From Spirosoma aerolatum (lineage in GTDB: Bacteria; Bacteroidota; Bacteroidia; Cytophagales; Spirosomataceae): a stretch of 64,000 nucleotides of DNA. The stretch lies in NCBI RefSeq assembly GCF_002056795.1, contig NZ_CP020104.1, positions 6,705,501-6,769,500 on the forward strand, given 5' to 3'. The translations under genes and the position numbers were made by a program. Shown here one piece after another: positions 25,057-33,777 of this stretch (the first letter of the stretch is position 1; the number at the start of each line of letters is the position of its first letter). The notes beneath the pieces are model-generated. The model was not told the DNA's origin. It searched no databases and saw nothing but the letters and a program-made list of their open reading frames with translations.

Positions 25057-25974
25057 GCCATTATTGACTTAGGAACCAATACTTTCCATCTATTGATTGC
25101 CGATGTGGTCGGCTCCACTCAACAAATCCTGTTTCGGGAAAGTTTGCCAGCCAAAATTGGTCAGGCCGGAATCAATCAGGGGATCATCACGGAAGAAGCC
25201 ATTGGCCGGGCGCTGGGTGTTCTGACTTATTTTCGGCAAGTGCTCAACCGATTCGATATAGCTCCTGACCAGGTTGTTGCGATTGGCACCAGCGCCATAC
25301 GGGTAGCCCGCAATCAGCAGGAATTTATAGACCGAGTTCGGCAGGAAACAGGCTTATCTATTCAGGTTATTTCGGGCGATCAGGAAGCCGCTTACATCTA
25401 TCAGGGCATTCGGGTAGCTGGTGCGTTAGGTGAGTCGACCGGACTGGTTATTGACATTGGCGGAGGCAGCGTCGAATTTATCCTGGGAAATCAATCAAGA
25501 ATTTTCTGGAAACAAAGCTTTGAAATTGGCGGTCAGCGACTACGCGAACGATTCATGACCTCTGACCCAATCAGCCTTACCAGTATTCGTCGGCTGAATG
25601 ATTACTTTCAGGAGCAGTTGCTTCCACTGGCCAATGCCATACATCAATATCAGCCCAGTGTATTGGTCGGTTCGTCGGGCTCATTCGATACGCTGGTCGA
25701 TATGTGGTTTATGCACGAACAGGGCCATCTGCCCAACCCCGATCAGGCCACGTTCGACTTACCCATCCAGGAATTTTATCGGTCTTACGAATTACTCATG
25801 AAGAAAGATCATGTAGAGCGCATGCAGCTACCGGGCATGATCGAACTCCGGGTCGACATGATTGTGGTTGCCGTTTGCCTGATCGACTATGTCCTGAAAA
25901 CCTACGGTATTACTCAGATCAAAACCTCAACCTACTCGCTGAAAGAAGGGGTATTGGCTTCGCTTAACGAGTAA
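25048..25974 (+). CDS. Ppx/GppA family exopolyphosphatase
   Basis: 308 residues, the short form with only the two ASKHA ATPase-like lobes. IIDLGTNTFHLLIAD is the phosphate-1 motif; VIDIGGGSVEFIL the phosphate-2 motif; GTSAIRVARNQQEF lies between them. Such enzymes remove phosphate from polyphosphate or pppGpp; the two cannot be separated here. Divergent from rpsU, sharing a very compact promoter region. Confidence 0.9.
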   Translation: MKQAIIDLGTNTFHLLIADVVGSTQQILFRESLPAKIGQAGINQGIITEEAIGRALGVLTYFRQVLNRFDIAPDQVVAIGTSAIRVARNQQEFIDRVRQETGLSIQVISGDQEAAYIYQGIRVAGALGESTGLVIDIGGGSVEFILGNQSRIFWKQSFEIGGQRLRERFMTSDPISLTSIRRLNDYFQEQLLPLANAIHQYQPSVLVGSSGSFDTLVDMWFMHEQGHLPNPDQATFDLPIQEFYRSYELLMKKDHVERMQLPGMIELRVDMIVVAVCLIDYVLKTYGITQIKTSTYSLKEGVLASLNE

Positions 25975-26035
25975 TGTAGAATTGAAGCTGTTTAGGCTTT
26001 TATTTTTATCTGAGTAAACCGTCAATTCACAGGCC

Positions 26036-26112
26036 GTTTTACCCTAAATCCCCTGAAGGGGACTTAGTCTGCGAGGGAAAAAAGTCCACTTCAGGGAATT
26101 TAGGGGTAAAAC
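26036..26112. repeat. Imperfect 30-bp-arm inverted repeat between ppx and the BASS gene
   Basis: Left arm 26036-26065 matches the complement of 26082-26112 apart from two mismatches and one extra base. Core units are CCCTAAATCCCCTGAAGGGG and its complement. It probably ends ppx transcription. The rest of the 260-bp gap shows nothing more. Confidence 0.6.
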
Positions 26113-26234
26113 ACACCGAAAAAATAATCCTGAACAGATTCATTAATAATGGGAAAAATGGATGGTGACGAATAGCAGGTAAGTTTTCAATCAATTTTGC
26201 TTTGTAACACATTATCAATTTTGCATTATAGATA

Positions 26235-27215
26235 ATGAAAGCTGAAACAAACGACCGCTCGTCGTACCGGAACCTGATCTTTACAGCGCTCCTCATTCTA
26301 TTTGTCGGCCTGGCGTTTGCTTTTCCGGCACCGTTTGTGAGCATCGGCGGGTTTCCGCTCAAGAAATTGATTGTTCCTCTACTGCAAATCATCATGCTGG
26401 GCATGGGTACAACCATGTCAATCAAAGATTTTGAGGGCGTTATTCAGCAACCCAAAGCCGTTTTCATCGGGGTTGTTTGCCATTTTATCATCATGCCTCT
26501 GTTGGGCTTTACGCTGGCTAATACCTTTAGTTTTCCACCCGAAATTGCGGCCGGTGTTGTGCTGATCGGCTGTTCGCCCAGTGGTCTGGCATCGAATGTC
26601 ATGTGCTTTATTGCCAAAGCGAATGTCCCACTGTCTATAACAGTTACCACGATTTCGACCCTACTGGCTCCTTTTGTTATGCCTGCGCTGATGAAATTTC
26701 TGGCGGGTCAGTTCATCGAAATTTCCTTCCTGAAAATGATGGTCGAAATCATGCAGATCGTCATCCTGCCCATCGTGGTAGGGCTAGTTCTGAATCGGAT
26801 TTTCCATAAATCGTCGGTGATGCTGAACCGGGTCATGCCGATGCTGTCGATGGGTGGTATTATTCTGATTGTTGCGATCATCGCAGCCGCTGGGCGTGAT
26901 AGCCTGCTGACCGTGGGCTGGACACTAGCCCTGTGTGTGCTGATTCATAATTTGTGCGGCTTCATGTTAGGCTACGGAACAGCCCGGCTCTTTGGCATGG
27001 ATGAGCAAAGCTGTCGAACGGTTGCCATTGAAGTAGGTTTGCAAAACGGTGGTTTGGCATCGGGGATTGCCGTACAAATGGGCAAAGTAGCTACAGTTGG
27101 GCTGGCCCCTGCTCTCTTCGGCCCCATCATGAACACAAACGGCTCACTGCTAGCAACCTACTGGAGTCAGCATCCTCCCAAAGACGTACCTACCACTGAA
27201 CCCGCTTCTGCATAA
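26235..27215 (+). CDS. Bile acid:sodium symporter (BASS) family transporter
   Basis: 326 residues and about ten TM helices. GMGTTMSIKDFEGVIQQP and the crossover segment GCSPSGLASNVMCFIAKAN are family hallmarks, followed by the second inverted-repeat half (VGLQNGGLASGIAVQMG). Family members carry bile acids, pantoate, 2-keto acids or other organic anions with sodium; the substrate here is open. Inner membrane. It ends at a strong terminator. Confidence 0.92.
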   Translation: MKAETNDRSSYRNLIFTALLILFVGLAFAFPAPFVSIGGFPLKKLIVPLLQIIMLGMGTTMSIKDFEGVIQQPKAVFIGVVCHFIIMPLLGFTLANTFSFPPEIAAGVVLIGCSPSGLASNVMCFIAKANVPLSITVTTISTLLAPFVMPALMKFLAGQFIEISFLKMMVEIMQIVILPIVVGLVLNRIFHKSSVMLNRVMPMLSMGGIILIVAIIAAAGRDSLLTVGWTLALCVLIHNLCGFMLGYGTARLFGMDEQSCRTVAIEVGLQNGGLASGIAVQMGKVATVGLAPALFGPIMNTNGSLLATYWSQHPPKDVPTTEPASA

Positions 27216-27223
27216 AAACCTCC

Positions 27224-27266
27224 AAAAATCCCACTGAATACTCAAAAAGTATTCAGTGGGATTTTT
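27224..27266 (+). terminator. Rho-independent terminator after the BASS gene
   Basis: Perfect 19-bp stem (27224-27242 with 27248-27266), 5-nt loop CAAAA, ending in five T. It works on both strands by symmetry. Confidence 0.85.
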
Positions 27267-27278
27267 GCTTCAACCATA

Positions 27279-27294
27279 AGTTGCATATACAACT
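27279..27294. promoter_or_regulatory. Candidate MarR operator
   Basis: AGTTGCATATACAACT, a 16-bp near-perfect palindrome (one mismatched pair), lies 21 bp before the MarR-family start codon. Size and symmetry suit a winged-helix dimer site for autorepression. Confidence 0.5.
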
Positions 27295-27315
27295 TTATTT
27301 TTCAACCTTTATGGT

Positions 27316-27711
27316 ATGCCTACAGAACCTTATTGCATTGCGGGTCGATTGCGAATGCTGGCGCGGATTGTGACAGGTCGGTACAACGATGTGTTTGTAT
27401 CGGAGGGGGTAACATTCGCCCAGGCTGGCTTATTAATGCACATTTTCGCCCAACCGGGCATACGGCAGGCTCAGCTTTCCAAACAATTACAGATTCAAAA
27501 ATCGGCCATGAGCCGGGATGTCCAGTTGTTGCAAAAAAACGGCTGGCTGACCGATACCATTCGGAGCGGCTTGTTCCTCACCGAAGAGGGTCGGTTGCTG
27601 GCCAAACGGTGCCATAAAATCTGGAAAGCCCTAAATCAGCAGGTATGGGACGAACTTGGCCCCCAAGCCGTCGACGGACTTACAACCCTTTCGCAAAAAC
27701 TAATTCCCTAA
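27316..27711 (+). CDS. MarR family transcriptional regulator
   Basis: 131 residues. Winged helix with FAQAGLLMHIFAQPG, recognition helix region QLSKQLQIQKSAMSRDVQLL and wing GLFLTEEGRLLAK. Usually a ligand- or redox-responsive repressor of nearby genes. A palindromic site before its own gene suggests autoregulation, and the DinB gene 14 bp downstream is the likely co-regulated partner. A single Cys (KRCHKIW) near the C-terminus may or may not be a sensor. Confidence 0.87.
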   Translation: MPTEPYCIAGRLRMLARIVTGRYNDVFVSEGVTFAQAGLLMHIFAQPGIRQAQLSKQLQIQKSAMSRDVQLLQKNGWLTDTIRSGLFLTEEGRLLAKRCHKIWKALNQQVWDELGPQAVDGLTTLSQKLIP

Positions 27712-27725
27712 TACAAACCACGATA

Positions 27726-28187
27726 ATGACTACCGAATTTTTATCGCAAACCTGGCAAATGGCGCAGGCTTCGGCGCAGGGCCCGATGCGCAAACTTACC
27801 CCTGACAATTACCGTCATCGATTAACACCCGAAACGGCTTCGGCCGGATTCATTGCCCTGCACACCGCCGAGGTGATGCATCGTTTTGCCAGGATCATGT
27901 TTGGCCGCGAGGTCAGTATTCCTTTACAAGCTGTCGGGGGCGTTTCGGACGATGGCCGTGAACTTGACTTAGCCGATATACAACAAAAACTTGACGACAG
28001 TTTCGCACTGATTGCCGACCATATCCGGCAAACACCCGACGAACAATGGGCCGAAATCGTTTCCTCACCATTTGGTGATATACCCCGAATGCAAGTACTC
28101 GTGTTCCTGATGCATCATAATTCGTATCACGCCGGACAAATCGCTCAGGCTATCAAAAAAGGTCAGGAATTTCCGGTAATCGCTTAA
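27726..28187 (+). CDS. DinB/YfiT-like putative metalloenzyme
   Basis: 153 residues, four-helix DinB fold. Metal-ligand histidines occur in IALHTAEVMHRF and in MHHNSYHAGQIAQAI near the C-terminus. Many family members are thiol-dependent transferases or unknown. I start it at the ATG 27726 (MTTEFLSQ); the longer frame runs through the MarR gene. It is probably co-transcribed with the MarR gene; a hairpin follows the stop. Confidence 0.87.
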   Translation: MTTEFLSQTWQMAQASAQGPMRKLTPDNYRHRLTPETASAGFIALHTAEVMHRFARIMFGREVSIPLQAVGGVSDDGRELDLADIQQKLDDSFALIADHIRQTPDEQWAEIVSSPFGDIPRMQVLVFLMHHNSYHAGQIAQAIKKGQEFPVIA

Positions 28188-28194
28188 TCGGTTC

Positions 28195-28247
28195 GCTGGT
28201 TTCTACTTGACGTTTAGTGCATCAGTCAACGTTAGACGGAAACCAGC
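28195..28247. terminator. Hairpin after the dinB-like gene
   Basis: 9-bp stem GCTGGTTTC (28195-28203) with GAAACCAGC (28239-28247), with an inner ACGTT/AACGT pairing. There is no T-run; it may be a terminator or a processing site before the next gene. Confidence 0.5.
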
Positions 28248-28265
28248 AAACATCAACCTGTAAAC

Positions 28266-28796
28266 ATGAAGCCAGCATTTTTACAAACCACTCGCAAGGA
28301 GTCGACCAAATCATGGCTATTCCGATCAGGCTTGAACTGGTATCCGATGTATTTCGGAACGGGAGGCAAAATTCTATTCTGGTCGAGCGACTGGCGGGAG
28401 GTGCACATCCGATTGCGCCGAAATATATGGACGTACAACTACGTAGGGACCATTTTTGGTGGTAGTATGTTCTCGGCTACTGATCCCTTTTATATGGTGA
28501 TGCTCCTGCGGATTCTGGGCAATCAATACGTCGTTTGGGATAAATCGGCTAGTATCCGGTTTCGCAAGCCTGGTCGTCAGACTCTATACGCTCGCTTTGA
28601 AATTACCAACGATCAGCTTGCGGTTATTCGGCAGGAGGTAGCCGCCAATGGACAGACTGATTATGTATTTACGGTTCAATGGCTCGATAAAGAGGGCGTC
28701 GTCCATGCCGAACTGGAACGGCTGTGCTATATCGCCGATAAAACCCATTATGAGCAACGCAAAAACGACCGGCAACAGGCACGGTTTAAACGGTAG
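28266..28796 (+). CDS. DUF4442 hotdog-fold protein, thioesterase-like
   Basis: 176 residues. Hotdog pattern with the long helix after NYVGTIFGGSMFSATDPFY, a strand SASIRFRKPGRQTLYARFE, and the last strands YVFTVQWLDKEGVVHAE. It matches DUF4442, related to acyl-CoA thioesterases (PaaI/YiiD group). The substrate is unknown. The alpha/beta hydrolase gene begins 6 bp after the stop, so the two are likely one operon. Confidence 0.82.
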   Translation: MKPAFLQTTRKESTKSWLFRSGLNWYPMYFGTGGKILFWSSDWREVHIRLRRNIWTYNYVGTIFGGSMFSATDPFYMVMLLRILGNQYVVWDKSASIRFRKPGRQTLYARFEITNDQLAVIRQEVAANGQTDYVFTVQWLDKEGVVHAELERLCYIADKTHYEQRKNDRQQARFKR

Positions 28797-28802
28797 ACTC
28801 CT

Positions 28803-29492
28803 ATGACCCAGGAACATCATCTGAAGGTTCAACGAACGGCCCGTTTTTACACCACTGGCCAACTCACCGAAAAAACCCGAAACATCTGGTTTTGCCTGCA
28901 CGGATTTGGGCAATTGGCCCAATATTTTGGCAGAAAATTTGCTGACCTGGCCAGCGACGAAACGTTGATCGTGATCCCCGAAGGTCTCTCCCGATCCTAC
29001 CTCGATATGAACTACCAGCGCGTTGGTGCTTCCTGGATGACACGGGAAGATTCACAACACGAAATCGATGACTATGTCGCCTATCTGAATTCTCTGTACA
29101 ACCGTATTCTTGACGAGCGTACAAGTCTGAATGAAAAACTGCACATCACGGTGTTTGGGTTCTCGCAGGGAGCCGCTACCGCCTGTCGCTGGCTGAATAA
29201 TGGGGGCAATGAATCGAGTCGCATCCGTATCGACAGGCTGATTCTCTGGGCCGGTTATTTTCCAAAAGGCCTTTCTGACCTGATCAGCGCCAATGTACTT
29301 ACGCATACAGAAACGCACTATGTGTATGGGCAGCAGGACGAATACATCAGCGCCATTGCCGACATCGGCGCCTACCTGAATCGGATACAGACCGACGTAC
29401 CTAATTTGCAGTTAACCGCCTTTGAGGGACCACACCGGGTAGAGCCTGATGTACTGAAATCATTAGTGACGGCTCCTAAACCGATTGCGTAA
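28803..29492 (+). CDS. Cytoplasmic alpha/beta hydrolase (phospholipase/carboxylesterase type)
   Basis: 229 residues without a signal peptide. Oxyanion region WFCLHGFGQLAQYF, nucleophile elbow VFGFSQGAAT, acid in YVYGQQDEYIS and His in FEGPHRVEP: complete triad of the YpfH/carboxylesterase group. Substrate unknown. Its last 30 bases overlap, tail to tail, the 3' end of the next gene on the minus strand. Confidence 0.85.
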   Translation: MTQEHHLKVQRTARFYTTGQLTEKTRNIWFCLHGFGQLAQYFGRKFADLASDETLIVIPEGLSRSYLDMNYQRVGASWMTREDSQHEIDDYVAYLNSLYNRILDERTSLNEKLHITVFGFSQGAATACRWLNNGGNESSRIRIDRLILWAGYFPKGLSDLISANVLTHTETHYVYGQQDEYISAIADIGAYLNRIQTDVPNLQLTAFEGPHRVEPDVLKSLVTAPKPIA

Positions 29493-30212
29493 GCGTTGCC
29501 AGAACGTTGCTCGTTTATAACCACCAACCATTACAACTTCGCCAAGTGCAGTCGTATCCTCATTCAATCGAATATCTAATGAGTTTCGGGATGTTGGCAT
29601 CAATCGAATTTCCTGTGTGATATACCCAATAAACGTCACCTGAAGCGTAAGATGCTCCAACTTATGGTCGTCAGGAATTAATAGCTGGAAGTTGCCATCT
29701 TTATCAACATGGGTTCCCCTTCCTAATTCTTTGATAAGAACAGTTGCTCCACAAGCGGCTGTGTTAGATGCTTCATCAACGACACGGCCAGATACGATCC
29801 TTGTCGAATCTGCTGATACTAGGCTCTCGGGTTCGGGTGATTCTGCTTTTCGCTCACTCCCGCTAGTCTGCACTAAGGTCGAGTGCAGCGACAGGGGCGT
29901 TATAGACTCCGACTGAGCCGCCTGATACCCTAACAAACCTGCTGTCAGAAGCCCCCAGAAACGACCCCAGGCCTGAGGAGCAGGTGCCGAAACGCGCAGA
30001 GATCGGTTAAGTTGACTTTGCCGGAAACGCCCACAGCCTGCATTTGTTGTCTGAGCCATGATGGAAGCAATCTGCTGGTCGGTCATAGCCGTAAAATCGA
30101 CTACTGTTTTCTCGCAATGCATACAGAAACGACCGCCTTCATCGGGCTTCATGTCCTGCCACGACTGTTGACAAGGTGCCTGTATCGTTAGCTGTATCCG
30201 TTTAGCAAGCAT
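29463..30212 (-). CDS. Membrane protein with cysteine-rich N-terminus and carboxypeptidase-regulatory-like domain
   Basis: About 249 residues. N-terminal 60 residues hold APCQQSW, GGRFCMHCEKTVVDFTAM and a further CGRF cysteine, a small domain often seen in Bacteroidota in front of a single TM helix (here WGRFWGLLTAGLLGYQ). Then, outside, a CarboxypepD_reg-like beta-sandwich from about 145: VSGRVVDEASNTAACGATV and LLIPDDHKLEHLTLQVTFIG. The function is unknown. I prefer the ATG at 30212 to 30251, since it puts the conserved cysteine region near the start. Confidence 0.75.
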   Translation of the reverse strand: MLAKRIQLTIQAPCQQSWQDMKPDEGGRFCMHCEKTVVDFTAMTDQQIASIMAQTTNAGCGRFRQSQLNRSLRVSAPAPQAWGRFWGLLTAGLLGYQAAQSESITPLSLHSTLVQTSGSERKAESPEPESLVSADSTRIVSGRVVDEASNTAACGATVLIKELGRGTHVDKDGNFQLLIPDDHKLEHLTLQVTFIGYITQEIRLMPTSRNSLDIRLNEDTTALGEVVMVGGYKRATFWQRLRNRFRSRH

Positions 30213-30243
30213 GGGCTCAGCCAATAGTTCTAGAATTAAAGTT

Positions 30244-30318
30244 AACCGCAAAGGCGCTATGGCGCAAGGAATTACCCATTAATTTCGAATACCTTGCGGC
30301 TATAGTACCTTTGCGGTT
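30244..30318. repeat. Imperfect inverted repeat with AACCGCAAAGG arms
   Basis: AACCGCAAAGG at 30244-30254 pairs with CCTTTGCGGTT at 30308-30318; inner parts CGCAAGG and CCTTGCGG continue the stem with mismatches. It lies between two minus-strand genes. Confidence 0.6.
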
Positions 30319-30324
30319 CATCGA

Positions 30325-31080
30325 TTATTGCTTCCGGTGAATCGTTTGTGCGCCTGCCTGCGCCCCCGCCAGTATCGTCATATCTGCAATGGTCACGTGA
30401 GCAGGCGCTGTAACGGCAAACACAATGGAATCGGCTATATCCTCGGCTGTAAGCGGGGTAAAGCCCTGGTAAATTTTAGCTGCCCGCTCTGTATCGCCTT
30501 TGAAGCGTACCATCGAAAATTCGGTTTCGACCGCTCCCGGAGCAATATTTGTTACCTTAATACCGTGCTGGGTCATATCGAGCCGCATACCTGAACTGAT
30601 GGCTTCGACGGCTGCTTTACTGGCGCAATATACCGCTCCGTTAGGATACGTTTCCTTGCCGGCTACCGAACTTAGGTTTACAATATGTCCCCGTTTTCGC
30701 TCAACCATGCCGGGCATAACGGCTTTCGACACATACAGAAGCCCCTGCACATTCCCATCGATCATCAGATCCCAGTCGGCCGGATCACCATCCTGAATCG
30801 CCGACATCCCATAGGCATTTCCGGCGCTATTTACCAAGATATCAATGGCCTGCCACTCTTCCGGTAGTGTATTAATCGACTCATAAACTTCTACCCAGTT
30901 TCGTACATCGAAGTTCAGGGTGGTTACGTCGGTCTTTTTACTCAATAGATTCTGTAATTCATCCAGCCGCTCCTGTCGACGGCCGCAAAGAATCAAACGG
31001 AATTCGAGGTCAGCGAAAGCTTCGGCGGTAGCGCGGCCAATGCCAGAGGTAGCGCCGGTGATCAGTGCAATACGAGACAT
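30325..31080 (-). CDS. SDR family NAD(P)-dependent oxidoreductase
   Basis: 251 residues, classical short-chain dehydrogenase. Cofactor motif TGATSGIGRATAEAF, an Arg in CGRRQERL that favours NADP(H), NSAGNAYG, catalytic Ser in NLSSVAGKE and YCASK. Resembles the YdfG/serine 3-dehydrogenase group (PGAVETEFSMVRFKGD after the active site); substrate uncertain. Confidence 0.9.
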   Translation of the reverse strand: MSRIALITGATSGIGRATAEAFADLEFRLILCGRRQERLDELQNLLSKKTDVTTLNFDVRNWVEVYESINTLPEEWQAIDILVNSAGNAYGMSAIQDGDPADWDLMIDGNVQGLLYVSKAVMPGMVERKRGHIVNLSSVAGKETYPNGAVYCASKAAVEAISSGMRLDMTQHGIKVTNIAPGAVETEFSMVRFKGDTERAAKIYQGFTPLTAEDIADSIVFAVTAPAHVTIADMTILAGAQAGAQTIHRKQ

Positions 31081-31106
31081 GAAAAATGAAGAAATAGATG
31101 ATTTTG

Positions 31107-31114
31107 CAAAGATA
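31107..31114 (-). promoter_or_regulatory. Candidate -7 box for the SDR gene
   Basis: TATCTTTG on the minus strand, 26 bp before the start codon. No clear TTG at the expected distance upstream. Confidence 0.5.
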
Positions 31115-31378
31115 AACTACCTACACCCTTTTCGGTCTGGCATGAATTTTTTGTGAGGTATAGGCCGTAATATCCCCAAAATCATCAACAATAAATTACC
31201 TGTTTCTCAACCGATTAAACAAAATAGCTTTTTTTATCAAAACAGGCCTCGCGAATTGGTTAGGTTTTTGCAAGGCTATGATCAGGCCGTGATACTGATT
31301 GAAAACGAGATCATTGATTCAGGTTCAATCGGCCTTACGGTGCTGCCAAATCAAGTTCTTGCGTTATTACCTGTTTAT

Positions 31379-32368
31379 ATGCTACCTGAATTCTCGGTTG
31401 TGATCCCAACGTATCAGCAACCGGCTTTACTGCTTAAATGTCTGGATGCGTTGGGGCGTCAACGGCTCCCACGCGATCAATTTGAGGTCATTATCGTGGA
31501 TGAAGGCAATTCGCCCGAGACCGAAACGGCCGTACAACTTTTTACCAAACAGGTGGCCCGTAATGGAGGTCCCCTTGAGGTGCGTTACCTGGCTCAACCC
31601 GAACGGCGTGGCCCAGCGGCTGCCCGAAACCGGGGCTGGCGAGCAGCCAGAGGTCGTATTATTGCCTTTACCGATGACGATTGCTTACCCGAATCCGATT
31701 GGTTATCCGCAGCCCTTACCTGTTTTCAGCGCGGTGCTCAAGTCATGAGCGGGCAGTTACGCGTCCATTTGCCCGAACATCCGAGTCCACTGGATCGGAC
31801 AGCCACGATTCTGAAACGGGCCGAATTTATGTCGGCCAACTGTTTTTGCCGGAAATCGACGCTGGAGCGGGTGAATGGCTTTGAAGAAGCATTCGACACG
31901 GCCTGGCGAGAAGATAGTGATCTTCAGTTTAAATTCATTCAAGCTGGTATTCCGATTGGCAAATGCCCCGAAGCGATCGTGATTTACCATATCCGGCCCT
32001 GCCCCTGGTACGGTCTGCTCCGCGACGAACGCAACAATTGTTACGATGCACTCCTGTACAAACGTCATCCAAGCCTGTTTCGGGAACGAATTCCCTCCTA
32101 CCGGCGGCAGATCGTCCAGTATTATGTTTCAGTTATCAGCATAATGGCTAGCCTGGTCGGTTTATGCCTCGGTGAATGGGGTTTAGCCATGATTGGGTTA
32201 AGCATCTGGGCTATTCTCTCCACAGATCTGATCATGCGTCATTTACCCCAGGAAACACTGACCTGGACAACAGCCAAACATGCCATCATCACCGCTTTGG
32301 CTACTCCTTTTTTATCCGTTTACTGGCGATTATACGGTGCCGTGAAGTATAAAGTATTGTATTTATAA
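31379..32368 (+). CDS. GT2 family glycosyltransferase with C-terminal membrane segments
   Basis: About 329 residues. GT-A fold of family 2: FSVVIPTYQQPALLLKCLDA, ARNRGWRAARGRIIAFTDDDC with the DxD-type motif, and the acceptor-side ED in WREDSDLQFKF. Two or three hydrophobic segments near the C-terminus (ISIMASLVGLCLGEWG and onwards) place it at the inner membrane. The ATG at 31379 directly precedes the GT fold; the 41 codons before it in the open frame have no family match I can see. It is followed by a hairpin and then eboD, so a link to the ebo genes is possible but unproven. Confidence 0.87.
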   Translation: MLPEFSVVIPTYQQPALLLKCLDALGRQRLPRDQFEVIIVDEGNSPETETAVQLFTKQVARNGGPLEVRYLAQPERRGPAAARNRGWRAARGRIIAFTDDDCLPESDWLSAALTCFQRGAQVMSGQLRVHLPEHPSPLDRTATILKRAEFMSANCFCRKSTLERVNGFEEAFDTAWREDSDLQFKFIQAGIPIGKCPEAIVIYHIRPCPWYGLLRDERNNCYDALLYKRHPSLFRERIPSYRRQIVQYYVSVISIMASLVGLCLGEWGLAMIGLSIWAILSTDLIMRHLPQETLTWTTAKHAIITALATPFLSVYWRLYGAVKYKVLYL

Positions 32369-32448
32369 GCAGGGCCAGGAGCAGGGTGTATAGAGCGGGA
32401 TAAATAGTTTGCTCCATGCATCCTGCTCCTGGTCCTATTCTCCCTGCT
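32368..32448. terminator. Long imperfect hairpin between the GT2 gene and eboD
   Basis: CCAGGAGCAGG (32375-32385) pairs with CCTGCTCCTGG (32422-32432), and the outer AGCAGGG (32368-32374) pairs with CCCTGCT (32442-32448). It begins at the last base of the GT2 stop codon and probably ends that transcript. Confidence 0.6.
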
Positions 32449-32487
32449 AATTTTCCCCTATTTAATGAACCATTAAGGATTGGATTG

Positions 32488-32495
32488 TATTTTTG
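32488..32495 (+). promoter_or_regulatory. Candidate -7 box for eboD
   Basis: TATTTTTG fits TAnnTTTG, 40 bp before the eboD ATG. The -33 side is poor. Confidence 0.45.
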
Positions 32496-32535
32496 GTAGG
32501 TAAAGCCAGTATTACTCAACTAGCTTTATCGGTTC

Positions 32536-33699
32536 ATGGATCATTTGCATCAGTCTTTTAGCGTACGCTTTTCGTATAGTGTTTTTTTTACCGAGCGACT
32601 TTTCGACTCGGCCAATACCGTTTTTGCCGACTTTTTTAAACAACAATTGGCCGGAGGTGCTCGTAAAAAGCTTCTTTTTGTTATTGATTCGGGCGTCATT
32701 GCGGCCCATCCCTCTCTACAGACAGACATTACCCAGTACTTCGCGCAAGAAACTGATAATCTGGACCTTATTCAGGATATACTGGTAATACCAGGTGGCG
32801 AAACGGCCAAAAACGACCCTGATTTTGTCGAAACAATTGTCAATGCTGTTGATCGGTACGGGATTGACCGCCATTCGTATGTGGTTGCCCTGGGTGGCGG
32901 TTCGTTGCTCGATCTGGTTGGGTATGCGGCTGCTATTTCCCACCGGGGTATTCGCCATATTCGGATTCCGACTACAGTGCTATCGCAAAACGATTCGGGC
33001 GTTGGGGTAAAGAATGGCGTCAATTACCGGGGCAAGAAAAACTTCCTCGGCACGTTTGTACCGCCTGTAGCCGTATTCAACGATAGTCAGTTTTTAACCA
33101 CGTTGGATGATCGCGACTGGCGGGCCGGTATTTCGGAGGCTATTAAGGTAGCGTTGATTAAAGATGCCTCGTTCTTTGAGTGGATCGAACAACACGCCGA
33201 ACAACTGGCCGCCCGCGACATGACGGCGATGCATTATCTCATCCATCGGTGTGCGCAAATGCACCTCGACCATATTGCCGGGGGCGATCCGTTCGAAATG
33301 GGTTCATCACGACCTTTGGATTTTGGCCACTGGAGCGCACATAAACTCGAGCAGTTAAGTGATTTTGAAATCCGGCATGGCGAAGCGGTAGCGATTGGTA
33401 TTGCCATGGATAGTTTATACTCAAATCGGTTAGGCTGGATTAGCGATACCGACGCAAACCGGATACTTGGTACCTTGCGTACGCTTGGCTTTTCACTCTA
33501 TCATCCCATGCTCGACTTTAACGACAGCGAAGGGGTTTTAAAAGGTCTTTCGGAGTTCCGCGAACATTTGGGTGGTCAATTGACCATCATGTTGTTGAGC
33601 GCCATCGGTAAGGGGGTAGAAGTCCATGAAATGGATGCAACCCGCATTCGGCAGGCGATCGCAACGCTACGGGAAAACGAATTATCAGCTATCCTTTAA
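32536..33699 (+). CDS. eboD: EboD, 3-dehydroquinate synthase-like sugar phosphate cyclase
   Basis: 387 residues of the dehydroquinate synthase superfamily. NAD-binding YVVALGGGSLLDLVGYAAA, HIRIPTTVLSQNDSGVGVKN, GKKNFLGTFVPPVAVF, WRAGISEAIKVALIKD, and metal ligands in RPLDFGHWSAHKLEQ and IRHGEAVAIGIAMDS. It differs from housekeeping AroB in several of these signatures and is followed by eboE, which identifies it as EboD. The likely reaction is NAD-assisted cyclisation of a sugar phosphate; the substrate is not established. eboE follows after 78 bp on the same strand. Confidence 0.88.
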   Translation: MDHLHQSFSVRFSYSVFFTERLFDSANTVFADFFKQQLAGGARKKLLFVIDSGVIAAHPSLQTDITQYFAQETDNLDLIQDILVIPGGETAKNDPDFVETIVNAVDRYGIDRHSYVVALGGGSLLDLVGYAAAISHRGIRHIRIPTTVLSQNDSGVGVKNGVNYRGKKNFLGTFVPPVAVFNDSQFLTTLDDRDWRAGISEAIKVALIKDASFFEWIEQHAEQLAARDMTAMHYLIHRCAQMHLDHIAGGDPFEMGSSRPLDFGHWSAHKLEQLSDFEIRHGEAVAIGIAMDSLYSNRLGWISDTDANRILGTLRTLGFSLYHPMLDFNDSEGVLKGLSEFREHLGGQLTIMLLSAIGKGVEVHEMDATRIRQAIATLRENELSAIL

Positions 33700-33777
33700 T
33701 AAACACCGTTTTTTTAACGACATGTACGATGGCACCCTGATGCTGTCTTCGCTAAAATTCTGTGGATAAAGCTTATT

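Noticed and set aside
31256..31378. 41-codon extension of the GT2 gene
   Set aside because: The GT-A fold starts right after the ATG at 31379 and the extension has no recognisable domain.
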